Shown here: positions 1 to 7,354 of the stretch, piece by piece | Layout of the letters: each line of letters begins with the position of its first letter | How positions within the stretch are numbered: the stretch's first letter is position 1 | Assembly: GCF_001435585.1 (NCBI RefSeq) | Contig: NZ_AZEC01000004.1 | Span: 181,739 to 245,738, forward strand | DNA: 64,000 bases | Source: Schleiferilactobacillus perolens DSM 12744 | Lineage (GTDB): Bacteria > Bacillota > Bacilli > Lactobacillales > Lactobacillaceae | Reading direction: 5' to 3' | The notes under the pieces: generated by a model | Told to the model about the DNA's origin: nothing | What the model saw: the letters and a program-made list of their open reading frames with translations, nothing else | The model's database searches: none | Program-made: the position numbers and the translations under genes

Positions 1-63
1 CAGACTATGATAAAATGGGATTTTGTAACAGATACTCCAAAATATGACAAACGAGGCATGATG

Positions 64-453
64 ATGACAGAAACAAAGGCAACAGTCACAGCAATCGGCA
101 AGCAGGCTTTGGGCCATGCCGACCCAATGGTGGTATTGTTTGGTGAGGAAGCCACGGATGAAATTGCGTCCATCGCAGTTATTCAGCGCTTCTCAGACAA
201 AGCCGCGCAGGCCCAGTTAACAATGGCCCAAGGGGATCAAGTGCAGATTAACGATGATCGCTACACGGTCACTTATGTCGGCCGGGCGGCGTCTGCTAAC
301 TTGCAGACGCTGGGCCATGTCGCGCTGGTGTTCACTGACAAACTGGCCGGCGATCGATTGCAGAATGCATTGTATCTGGCACCGTTAGATGGCGCTTTGC
401 AAATGCCCGAATTCACGGTGGGCACGCCGCTGGTTTACATCCACCAGGGATAG
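64..453 (+). CDS. PTS glucitol/sorbitol-type IIA domain protein
   Basis: Small cytoplasmic protein (129 aa from this start) resembling the sorbitol-specific EIIA family (GutA/SrlB), which carries phosphate from HPr to EIIB. The region ending in NLQTLGHVAL matches the family's conserved NLxxLGHVTL stretch. Three ATGs lie together at 58, 61 and 64; only 64 has usable spacing (7 nt) from GAGG at 53-56. A TATGAT -10-like hexamer lies at 6-11. The next gene, a permease, begins 29 nt downstream with no terminator between, so the two are probably cotranscribed. No EIIB or EIIC gene is visible, so this may be an orphan IIA with a regulatory role rather than a sorbitol transporter subunit. Family assignment is fairly firm; substrate is not. 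Confidence 0.75.
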   Translation: MTETKATVTAIGKQALGHADPMVVLFGEEATDEIASIAVIQRFSDKAAQAQLTMAQGDQVQINDDRYTVTYVGRAASANLQTLGHVALVFTDKLAGDRLQNALYLAPLDGALQMPEFTVGTPLVYIHQG

Positions 454-482
454 TACTCGGGCATCACGAAGGGAGATTCGCG

Positions 483-1745
483 ATGGAGCAACAACAAAAC
501 TCTAATTCACGGAAACAGGCACATTTCAATCAATCCTGGTTTTTCCGCTGGTTCGTCAATAATAAATTAACCGTGGCCTTGGTCAATATTTTGTTGACCT
601 TGATCGTGTTGTTTTTATTCACCAAAGTTGATGGGATCTTTGCGCCGGTTGGCAAAGTGATTAATATTTTGCTGCCGTCCGTTTTGTTAGCCGGTGTATT
701 TTATTACTTAATGGAACCCACAGTGTCTTTTGCTGAACATAAATGGCATGTCCCCCGGGTGGTGTCCACGTTGGTATTGTTTGTTATCATTTTGGCACTG
801 CTGATTTGGGGTGTCCTGACCTTGATCCCGTTGATTCAAACTCAAGTGGGACAATTCGTGGCGGCATTGCCGGGCTATTGGACCGGATTAGAAAAATGGG
901 TCACCGATTTATTGGCCGATTCCCGTTTTCATGCGGTTACCAAGTCGGTAGAAGATGCGATGCACAATGTGTCGTCGAATTGGATCACCCGGGTCCAATC
1001 CGGAGCAATTAGTGCACTGCAAAACATTGGTGGCGCCGTGGGCACGATTACGGGTGTCGTGATGGCGATCATCACTGCGCCGTTCTTATTATTCTTTATG
1101 CTTAAAAGCCCAGATGCTTTTCGCGATAGCATTGTCCGCATTGCACCGCCGCGTTGGCGGGACCATTTACGCCAAATTTTGACCGAAATTTCTCAATCGA
1201 TCAGTAACTACATCCGTGGTCAGTTAACTGTGGCTTTCTGGGTCGGTGTCATGTTTGCTATTGGCTACACCGTGATTGGCCAGCGCTATGGTGTCACTTT
1301 GGCGATTCTAGCGGCGATTCTGAATTTGATTCCTTACTTAGGGTCTTTTTTGGCCATGGTGCCTAGTGTTCTGGTGGCGGCGATGACATCGCCCCAGATG
1401 ATCTTCTGGGTCTTGGTCGTCTTCATGGTGGAACAAACGATTGAACAGCGCGTGGTGTCGCCGCTGGTGGTTGGCAGCAAGATGGACATGCATCCTGTGA
1501 CGACCTTGATGGTCTTGCTGGGTGCTGGTGGTCTGTACGGTCTGCCGGGGGTACTGTTTGGTATCCCGGTATACGCCATCATCAAGATTATTTGGATTCG
1601 TTTATGGCACTGGTTCACTAGTACATCCAGTTTGTACGAAACCCAGACCAGTTTACCCGCCCCAGCGCCGGTAGTGAAGGCAAATTCGAAAGCGGATAAG
1701 CCTGCGGCGAAAGAACCAACGGATAAAACAGATCCTAAAGAATAA
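483..1745 (+). CDS. AI-2E family transporter (PerM/YdiK-like permease)
   Basis: Polytopic membrane protein of 420 aa. Hydrophobic segments near residues 30-50, 58-78 and 95-120 are followed by a soluble stretch and a C-terminal group of helices (about 205-370), the usual arrangement of AI-2E/PerM proteins. The NLIPYLGSFLAMVPSVLVA segment and the later GGLYGLPGVLFGIPVYA segment are typical. The C-terminus is an Ala/Pro/Lys-rich cytoplasmic tail. RBS AAGGGAG precedes the ATG. Family members have been linked to autoinducer-2 export or to Na+/H+ exchange, so the substrate cannot be read from sequence. A strong bidirectional terminator follows. Confidence 0.85.
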   Translation: MEQQQNSNSRKQAHFNQSWFFRWFVNNKLTVALVNILLTLIVLFLFTKVDGIFAPVGKVINILLPSVLLAGVFYYLMEPTVSFAEHKWHVPRVVSTLVLFVIILALLIWGVLTLIPLIQTQVGQFVAALPGYWTGLEKWVTDLLADSRFHAVTKSVEDAMHNVSSNWITRVQSGAISALQNIGGAVGTITGVVMAIITAPFLLFFMLKSPDAFRDSIVRIAPPRWRDHLRQILTEISQSISNYIRGQLTVAFWVGVMFAIGYTVIGQRYGVTLAILAAILNLIPYLGSFLAMVPSVLVAAMTSPQMIFWVLVVFMVEQTIEQRVVSPLVVGSKMDMHPVTTLMVLLGAGGLYGLPGVLFGIPVYAIIKIIWIRLWHWFTSTSSLYETQTSLPAPAPVVKANSKADKPAAKEPTDKTDPKE

Positions 1746-1753
1746 GGGCAATT

Positions 1754-1805
1754 AAAAAAGTGGCCACCAGGCGAAAATAATTTTCGTTTGGTGGCCACTT
1801 TTTCA
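1754..1805. terminator. Bidirectional intrinsic terminator
   Basis: Arms AGTGGCCACC (1759-1768) and GGTGGCCACT (1790-1799), plus inner pairs CGAAAA/TTTTCG around a TAA loop. Flanked by A-run and T-run, so it serves the permease gene on plus and rpsN on minus. Confidence 0.9.
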
Positions 1806-1807
1806 AT

Positions 1808-2077
1808 TTACCAACTGGCTTTACGGACGCCAGGGATTTGCCCTTTGTGGGCCAAGTCGCGGAACTTGATCCGGCTAATACCGAATTTGCGCATGTACGC
1901 ATGCGGCCGGCCGTCCAGACGATCCCGGTGATGAATTCGAACTGGGGAGGCGTTGCGGGGCAGCTTTTGCAAGCCGGCATAGTCGTGATTGGCTTTTAAC
2001 TCAGCACGCACACTGGCGTATTTAGCGACAGTGGCTTCAATCTTCATTTCTTTTTCAATCTTGGACTTTTTTGCCAT
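1808..2077 (-). CDS. rpsN: 30S ribosomal protein S14, zinc-independent paralogue
   Basis: 89-aa ribosomal protein S14 of the long type, lacking the CxxC zinc-ribbon cysteines of the 61-aa form found in the spc operon. It assembles into the 30S head near the decoding site. The C-terminal [18 protein letters not shown] block is the family signature. The ATG at 2077 is preceded by AAAGGAG with good spacing; longer in-frame readings upstream lack ribosomal protein similarity. It stands alone, with its own promoter (TTGTTA-17-TATAAT) and a CIRCE-like operator on that promoter. In other Firmicutes the zinc-free copy replaces the zinc form under zinc limitation (Zur control); no Zur box was recognised here. 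Confidence 0.95.
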   Translation of the reverse strand: MAKKSKIEKEMKIEATVAKYASVRAELKANHDYAGLQKLPRNASPVRIHHRDRLDGRPHAYMRKFGISRIKFRDLAHKGQIPGVRKASW

Positions 2078-2138
2078 AAATGGATCTCCTTTCATAGAGA
2101 AATTTGAATACACGTTTTTCTGGGTCACAAACAAGATC

Positions 2139-2167
2139 ATTATAGCACGTGGGCTTAGCACTAACAA
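2139..2167 (-). promoter_or_regulatory. rpsN promoter
   Basis: Minus-strand -35 TTGTTA (2162-2167), 17-nt spacer, -10 TATAAT (2139-2144). The -35 lies inside the CIRCE-like dyad at 2155-2181. Confidence 0.75.
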
Positions 2168-2181
2168 TTAGTAAGTGCTCA
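2155..2181. promoter_or_regulatory. CIRCE-like HrcA operator upstream of rpsN
   Basis: TTAGCACTA-N9-AAGTGCTCA against the CIRCE consensus TTAGCACTC-N9-GAGTGCTAA: 15 of 18 arm positions match and the 9-nt spacer is exact. It covers the -35 of the rpsN promoter, where a repressor would act. Confidence 0.6.
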
Positions 2182-2202
2182 TATGTGCATTCGTTCATTC
2201 TT

Positions 2203-3168
2203 TTAGAACAGATGACGCCGATAGAACCAGTAACCCACTAATGCCACAATAATCAGCGACATAATGATGGTGATGATCCAGCTCAGGCTCAGATCGGCCA
2301 TGGGCAGCTTCATGTTCATGCCGTAAAAACTGAAAACCAGGGTCGGAATAGTCAAAAGGATGGAGTACACTGTGAGAAATTTCATGACTGTGTTCATATT
2401 GTTGTTAATAATGGACGAGTACGTGTCGGTGGATTCATTCAGAATGTTATTGCTGATTTGGGCCATTTCCACACTCTGTTGGACTTCGGTCAATATATCT
2501 TCAAGATAGTCGTCGTCGATTTCACTTAACGGGAAGTGAGGTGCTTTGCGTAACGCTTCTAAGACTAACCGATCAGTGCGCAGAGACATTAAGAAATAAA
2601 CTAAGCCGCGTTGGATCCGCATCAGATCATACAGATCCCGGTTGCGCATATTTCGTTGCAGGCGATCTTCGGTGCGTTCCCGACTTTTATTCATATCCCG
2701 CAAATAGCGCTGATAATTAGAGACCACGTGGGCCAGAATACTTAACACGGCATGAGCTGGTTTAGTCGGATTCAAGTGCCGCCGGTTATCACTGAAAGAA
2801 TCGAGGAACGGCATGCGGTTATTGGAGATTGTGACCAGATGATTTTTGGTCAAGACAATGGCCAACGGCACTGTGCGATAAATCCCGTCATGATCCTTGC
2901 TGTTCCGTTGGAGAACAGGGACGTCGAAGATAATTAGCGTCGCGTCATCATCTTCATTGTATTCAGTCCGGGCATTCTCATCTTTATCCAAGCCGTAGTA
3001 GATAAATGATTCCGGGATGTCCGTTTTGCCCAGCAGTGTCGCTATTTCTTCAGCAGTCGGATCCACCACGTTGATCCATGTATGATTGGCAAATGAATTG
3101 CTGGCTGTCAATTGATGGTGCTGGCGGTCGTAAGCATATACTTTTAGCATGGTATTGCTCGCTTTCAT
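2203..3168 (-). CDS. corA: CorA family magnesium transporter
   Basis: 321-aa CorA-type channel for Mg2+ (possibly Co2+/Ni2+). A long cytoplasmic N-terminal domain and coiled stalk helix are followed by two C-terminal membrane helices. The diagnostic YGMN motif is at the end of TM1, in FSFYGMNMKLP. The short basic tail YRRHLF is typical. The start is uncertain: ATG at 3168 has no clear RBS, and ATG at 3150 (MLKVYAYD) has only a weak one. An extended -10 (TGTGTAAAAT on minus, 3219-3228) is the best promoter candidate. The divergent region upstream holds an orphan terminator-like hairpin and a palindrome cluster. Confidence 0.93.
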   Translation of the reverse strand: MKASNTMLKVYAYDRQHHQLTASNSFANHTWINVVDPTAEEIATLLGKTDIPESFIYYGLDKDENARTEYNEDDDATLIIFDVPVLQRNSKDHDGIYRTVPLAIVLTKNHLVTISNNRMPFLDSFSDNRRHLNPTKPAHAVLSILAHVVSNYQRYLRDMNKSRERTEDRLQRNMRNRDLYDLMRIQRGLVYFLMSLRTDRLVLEALRKAPHFPLSEIDDDYLEDILTEVQQSVEMAQISNNILNESTDTYSSIINNNMNTVMKFLTVYSILLTIPTLVFSFYGMNMKLPMADLSLSWIITIIMSLIIVALVGYWFYRRHLF

Positions 3169-3315
3169 CGTTTTTCTTGACTATAAACCTCGGGGAAAAA
3201 TTAGTCTAGACCTGTTGCATTTTACACAACTGGGTGCTATATTATTTTCAACGTCCTTTTCGCTTACTTTTCTCAGAAATTCTTTTGATAAAAACAAGCG
3301 ATGAGACCTCACTAA

Positions 3316-3361
3316 CGTACGACTTCGCCGTGGCATAACACCGAAGTAGTGCGTTTTTTTT
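3316..3361 (+). terminator. Orphan terminator-like hairpin
   Basis: Arms CGTACGACTTCG (3316-3327) and CGAAGTAGTGCG (3342-3353) pair at 10 of 12 positions around a 14-nt loop and are followed by eight T. No plus-strand gene lies between the divergent corA start and this site, so it either ends a short unannotated RNA or insulates the repeat cluster. Confidence 0.6.
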
Positions 3362-3364
3362 ATG

Positions 3365-3484
3365 GAGAGGGCGCAGCCGACCGGTTAGGGGCGTAGGCAG
3401 AAGGCAGGGCAGGCAGAAAACCCGCACTTAGGTTTTATGTCTGCCCTGCCTTCTGCCCTAGCCCCTGGTCGGCGGAGCCCGTTT
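3365..3484 (-). repeat. Palindromic repeat, full-length unit 1a
   Basis: 120-bp near-perfect hairpin. The arms pair from GGGC at the ends through GCAGAAGGCAGGGC to AAAACC/GGTTTT. The apical loop reads TAAGTGC on minus. A GGTT insertion in one arm (ACCGGTTAGG opposite CCTGGT) makes a 4-nt bulge. It is about 95 percent identical (6 differences seen by eye) to the unit at 15454-15573 in reverse orientation. Confidence 0.92.
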
Positions 3485-3574
3485 TGGAGGGCGCGGTGAG
3501 GCGCAGAAAACCTGCACTTAGGTTTTATGTGCCTGCGCTCTTGCACCCTAGCTTCTGCTTGGCTCCGCCCGTTT
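3485..3574 (-). repeat. Palindromic repeat, diverged unit 1b
   Basis: 90-bp copy with the conserved core GAAAACCTGCACTTAGGTTT centred as in its neighbours, but with changed and shortened arms (AGGCGCA facing TGCCTGCGC). It ends in the shared CCGTTT terminus and follows unit 1a without a gap. Confidence 0.8.
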
Positions 3575-3664
3575 AAGAAGGGGACCGGGCAGGCAGAAAA
3601 CCCGCACTTAGGTTTTATGTCTGCCCTGCCTTCTGCCCTAGCCCCTGGTCGGCGGAGCCCGTTT
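3575..3664 (-). repeat. Palindromic repeat, unit 1c with exact 78-bp copy of 1a
   Basis: Positions 3587-3664 are identical to 3407-3484 over 78 bp, exactly 180 bp apart. The left arm is truncated, so this unit can only pair fully with the left arm of unit 1a. The core recurs at 90-bp intervals across 1a, 1b and 1c. Confidence 0.9.
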
Positions 3665-3735
3665 CGGGGCGCTAATCCCCTACTTGGGTTGGGGACTTTG
3701 CCCGGGGATACTGAGGCGTGGAGCCCATTATAAGA
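3665..3735 (-). repeat. Degenerate palindrome remnant 1d
   Basis: AATCCCC-TACTTGG-GTTGGGG followed by CCCGGGG resembles the family core with altered arms. It may be a decayed fourth unit. Weaker than the other copies. Confidence 0.4.
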
Positions 3736-3774
3736 GGAAGCAGAGACCCACGAGCCCACATACACTCACCAAAA

Positions 3775-3804
3775 TTCGCACCACTCTTGCACCTGCTGTA
3801 CAAT
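3775..3804 (+). promoter_or_regulatory. trmL promoter candidate
   Basis: TTCGCA (3775-3780), 18-nt spacer, TACAAT (3799-3804), 37 nt before the GTG start. Confidence 0.5.
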
Positions 3805-3840
3805 ACATATAAGAAATTTGACGCAAAGAAGGAGCTTCTC

Positions 3841-4350
3841 GTGACTAATCATATTGTACTATACGAACCACTCATGCCGGCCAATACAGGCAACATCGCC
3901 CGCACCTGTGCAGCGACCGGCAGCACTTTGGATTTAATCTACCCCTTAGGATTCGAGCTGAGCGACCGAAACATGAAGCGAGCCGGGCTGGATTATTGGG
4001 ATAACGTTAATTTAGTGGAACATGATGATCTGAACGCCTTCATGGCGACATTACCAGATACCCAGCATCTCTATTTGATCAGCAAGTTTTCTGACTTGGT
4101 ATACACCGACCAAGACTTTTCCGATACAGAGGTTGATCACTATTTTATGTTCGGCAAAGAAACCACAGGGTTGCCTGAAGACTTCATGCAGAAATACCAT
4201 GACCGGTGTTTGCGGATTCCCATGACGGATAAAGTGCGGGCTCTTAACCTGGCGAATTCAGTGGCTATTGTCATCTACGAGGCGGTCCGCCAGCAGCACT
4301 TTACGGGTCTGGAAGAGCACCATGTTTATCCCCACGACAAGTGGAAGTAG
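3841..4350 (+). CDS. trmL: tRNA (cytidine(34)-2'-O)-methyltransferase TrmL
   Basis: 169-aa SPOUT-class methyltransferase that 2'-O-methylates the wobble nucleotide of tRNA-Leu isoacceptors using SAM. Visible signatures are the N-terminal LYEPLMPANTGNIARTCAAT block, the HYFMFGKETTGLPEDF knot strand, and the trefoil-knot loop RALNLANSVAIVIYEA near the C-terminus. The start is the GTG at 3841 with AAGGAG at 3829-3834; longer in-frame readings run into palindrome DNA and have no RBS. Length matches the family (about 155-170 aa). Confidence 0.93.
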   Translation: MTNHIVLYEPLMPANTGNIARTCAATGSTLDLIYPLGFELSDRNMKRAGLDYWDNVNLVEHDDLNAFMATLPDTQHLYLISKFSDLVYTDQDFSDTEVDHYFMFGKETTGLPEDFMQKYHDRCLRIPMTDKVRALNLANSVAIVIYEAVRQQHFTGLEEHHVYPHDKWK

Positions 4351-4351
4351 G

Positions 4352-4405
4352 TTGCGTCACACTGTAAAAATTGCCATACTGGATATAACAAACCGAGCAA
4401 TTTTT
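4352..4405 (+). promoter_or_regulatory. Promoter candidate and 5' hairpin before the DUF1149 gene
   Basis: TTGCGT (4352-4357), 17 nt, CATACT (4375-4380). A stem AAAAATTGC (4366-4374) with GCAATTTTT (4397-4405) ends just before the RBS GGAGGG. It could be the trmL terminator or a leader hairpin affecting translation initiation. Confidence 0.45.
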
Positions 4406-4416
4406 GGAGGGTAAAA

Positions 4417-4821
4417 ATGGAAACTAAAAAATTCCCAATCGTGGTGAATTCGTTCCACTATGATTTACTGCAAAAGGGCGATCAGCCCAGTCAAGACGTG
4501 CAAGTCGCCATGCGTAAAGTACAGCCGACCGACGAGCGGTTGAAGGGCACTGAGAAGGATGGAGCCTTCTTTGAAATTATGGTGCCCTTTGATGTGACTG
4601 TGGAAGACAATGGCTTCAAGGTATCCGGTTCGATCAGCCGGGTGGTGCAGACATTAGGCTATGAGGGCGAAGCCAGTGAACTACCGCCGGATGAATTAGA
4701 GAAATTGTCCCGGCCATTGGTGGAATATATTGAAACACTGACCTATCAAGTCACCGCGGTGGCTTTGAACGAGGGAGTTTCATTGAATTTCCAAGCTTCT
4801 GGGGAACCAGAAAGCAAGTAA
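4417..4821 (+). CDS. DUF1149 family protein
   Basis: 134-aa acidic soluble protein matching the lactobacillar and streptococcal DUF1149 family, with no signal peptide, membrane segment or catalytic motif visible. A PFDVTVEDNGFKVSGSISRVV stretch suggests alternating beta strands. The ATG has RBS GGAGGG. It sits between trmL and ftsK with its own terminator, so it is probably monocistronic or read through from trmL. Function unknown; the fold may resemble SecB-like chaperones, but that is a guess. Confidence 0.8.
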   Translation: METKKFPIVVNSFHYDLLQKGDQPSQDVQVAMRKVQPTDERLKGTEKDGAFFEIMVPFDVTVEDNGFKVSGSISRVVQTLGYEGEASELPPDELEKLSRPLVEYIETLTYQVTAVALNEGVSLNFQASGEPESK

Positions 4822-4865
4822 TCTTGAGACAGTAAGCTGGCGTCGGCATGTCTGACTGCCAGCCA

Positions 4866-4908
4866 AGAGGGAGCGGGCCGAACCGGTTTGGTTTTGTCCG
4901 CTCTTTTC
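4866..4908 (+). terminator. Terminator after the DUF1149 gene
   Basis: Stem GAGCGG (4871-4876) with CCGCTC (4898-4903), inner CCGAACC/GGTTTGG, followed by TTTTC. Confidence 0.75.
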
Positions 4909-4958
4909 TAATATAATAGTGATTCAGAGTAATGGATTGAACGGAGGAAAAAGTCATC

Positions 4959-7340
4959 ATGGCGAAGCGGAAAACCGCGCGAACTCGAAAAACTACCAGC
5001 CGACCGAAACGGCGTACACCAAAACAAGCCGATTTATCCTTGAATGTGATTGGCTTTGCATTCTTGTTATTGGCTGTTTTGGCGACATTTCGGTTGGGGT
5101 TTTTAGGGGTGTTTTTAGCCAATGCGCTGCGGCTGCTGGTGGGTGACACGTATATTTTAGCAGCCGTCTTGCTGGGTGCTTTTGGGTTCATGCTGATGGC
5201 CAATGGTGAACTGCCTGAAGTGCCCGGGCGGCGTACTGGCGGCTTAGCAATTACTTATTGCGGCAGCCTGCTCATGATGACGGCCATGTTTTTCCAGCAA
5301 GCCAACATGCATAGTCGCTTCCTGGCCTACATTTGGGGTGCACTGTCGGCCGAATTTCAGCGGGCAGCTATTACCGAGAGTGTGGGCGGCGGCTTGATTG
5401 GCACTACCTTGTACAGCGGCAGTTATTTTTTGGTTTCTCAGATTGGCACCTACATCGTGGCGCTGCTCTTAATGCTGGGTGGGGCGATGCTGTTCTTTGG
5501 CGTGCCCTTTGCCCGGGTGGTGCATGTGGCCCAACATGTGGAGACTGGTTCGGTGGCCATGAGTCGCGCCGCCCGCCATCACACTGTATCGTTTTGGGCC
5601 AAAGTGCAAGAACGCTTTTTTGAAGATTCAACAACTGCTAGTGGCACCCCAGAGACGAAGGCGACCCCTAAGGCCGCAGAGGCTGAACAACCGGCGACTC
5701 CAGCAGCCCCGAACAACACCACATCTGAAGCGGCTCCGGCTAAGTCGGATGATTTTGTTATTGACGCGCCGACAGCGGCGGCCCCGAAGTCCCAGGCACC
5801 GGTGTCCGGTATGACGGATGAACCTCAACCGGCGGATATTGCGCCAGACTCGACTGAGGATACGGACTTGCCGATACGCACCACGAAAGTTGCGGAGAAC
5901 TACACACTGCCGCCCACTGATTTATTGACTGCAATTCCTCCGACAGATCAAAGCGCGGAGGTCTCCACGATCAATAAGAATCGCCGCAAACTGGAGGATA
6001 CGTTGGCCAGTTTTGGCGTTCATGCCGCAGTAAAAAAAGCCAGCTTAGGGCCGGCGGTTACCAAGTACGAAGTGCAACCGGCGGCCGGCGTGAAGGTTTC
6101 TCGAATCGTCAATTTAACCGACGATTTGGCATTGGCGTTAGCGGCTAAAGACATCCGAATGGAAGCACCGATTCCCGGTAAGCCTTATGTGGGAATTGAG
6201 GTTCCGAATCAGCAAGTGTCCACGGTGTCTTTCCGGGATGTGGTGGAACACCTGCCCTTGGATGAAACCCACTTGTTGCGGGTGCCACTAGGTAAAGATG
6301 TGACGGGCCGGGTGATCAGCGCGGATCTGTCGAAGATGCCCCACTTACTGATTGCCGGTTCCACCGGGAGTGGTAAATCCGTGATGATCAACACGATTAT
6401 CACTAGTCTGTTATTACGGACTCGGCCCGACCAAGTGAAACTGATGCTTATCGATCCGAAGATGGTCGAACTCAGCGTATATAACGGGGTACCGCATCTG
6501 TTAATTCCAGTGGTGACGGAAGCCAAGAAGGCGGCCGGGGCATTAAACAAAGTGGTGGCAGAAATGGAACGACGCTATGAACTGTTTGCCCATGCCAGTT
6601 TGCGGAACATGGGGGAGTACAATGCCAAAGCGACGGCGTTCAATGCCACTGCAGAAGGTAAAAAAACGCCTATGCCCATTTTGCCTTACATCGTCGTCAT
6701 TGTGGATGAGTTATCCGATCTGATGATGGTTGCCGGTAACGAGGTCGAAACAGCCATTGTGCGGTTGGCTCAAATGGCCCGAGCTGCCGGGATTCATATG
6801 ATCATTGCCACCCAGCGGCCGTCAGTCGACGTCATTACCGGCTTGATCAAAGCGAACATTCCATCCCGCATTGCCTTTGCCGTTTCCAGCGGGATCGATT
6901 CCCGGACTATTTTGGATCAAACTGGGGCTGAGAAACTGCTGGGACGGGGAGACATGTTGTTCCTGCCGATGGGAGCGAGCAAGCCAACCCGGATTCAAGG
7001 TGCTTACATTTCGTCTGAAGATGTGGAAAAAGTAGTGGCCTTTGTCGCCGATCAGCAACCAGCAGAGTATGATCAATCGATGGAACCAACGGAAGATGAT
7101 CTCAACGGAATTGGCGCCAGCAAAGACAAAGACAGTGAAGACGAATACTTTAATGATGCCGTCACTTTATTGAAAGATCAAGATTCGGCCAGTGTCTCCA
7201 TGCTTCAACGGCGGTTTCGTATTGGTTACAACCGGGCTGCTCGATTAATGGATGAGCTGGAAGCGCATGGCGTGGTCAGTGGGCCGGATGGTTCCAAACC
7301 GCGCAAGGTGCTGAATCGAACCGGGCAAGCAACGAGTTGA
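4959..7340 (+). CDS. ftsK: DNA translocase FtsK/SpoIIIE
   Basis: 793-aa septal DNA pump that moves chromosome termini out of the division plane. The basic N-terminus is followed by four membrane segments within about residues 25-190, then an Ala/Pro/Thr-rich linker (about 215-300), the alpha/beta RecA-like motor and a C-terminal winged-helix gamma domain (about 715-780) that reads polar DNA motifs. Walker A GSTGSGKS is at 467-474 and Walker B VIVDELSD near 580. Short RBS spacing to the ATG is normal (GGAGG). It is followed 14 nt later by ymfF, a common lactobacillar arrangement. Confidence 0.96.
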   Translation: MAKRKTARTRKTTSRPKRRTPKQADLSLNVIGFAFLLLAVLATFRLGFLGVFLANALRLLVGDTYILAAVLLGAFGFMLMANGELPEVPGRRTGGLAITYCGSLLMMTAMFFQQANMHSRFLAYIWGALSAEFQRAAITESVGGGLIGTTLYSGSYFLVSQIGTYIVALLLMLGGAMLFFGVPFARVVHVAQHVETGSVAMSRAARHHTVSFWAKVQERFFEDSTTASGTPETKATPKAAEAEQPATPAAPNNTTSEAAPAKSDDFVIDAPTAAAPKSQAPVSGMTDEPQPADIAPDSTEDTDLPIRTTKVAENYTLPPTDLLTAIPPTDQSAEVSTINKNRRKLEDTLASFGVHAAVKKASLGPAVTKYEVQPAAGVKVSRIVNLTDDLALALAAKDIRMEAPIPGKPYVGIEVPNQQVSTVSFRDVVEHLPLDETHLLRVPLGKDVTGRVISADLSKMPHLLIAGSTGSGKSVMINTIITSLLLRTRPDQVKLMLIDPKMVELSVYNGVPHLLIPVVTEAKKAAGALNKVVAEMERRYELFAHASLRNMGEYNAKATAFNATAEGKKTPMPILPYIVVIVDELSDLMMVAGNEVETAIVRLAQMARAAGIHMIIATQRPSVDVITGLIKANIPSRIAFAVSSGIDSRTILDQTGAEKLLGRGDMLFLPMGASKPTRIQGAYISSEDVEKVVAFVADQQPAEYDQSMEPTEDDLNGIGASKDKDSEDEYFNDAVTLLKDQDSASVSMLQRRFRIGYNRAARLMDELEAHGVVSGPDGSKPRKVLNRTGQATS

Positions 7341-7354
7341 AAGGTAGGTAATGT

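Noticed and set aside
3407-3664. Possible CRISPR array because of the regular 90-bp period
   Set aside because: Units are hairpins with paired arms and there are no unique spacers; no cas genes.
3385-3765. 126-codon open frame on minus across the palindrome array, with internal repeats
   Set aside because: It is translation of the repeats themselves; similar peptides arise from the cluster at 15151-15501. No RBS and no family.
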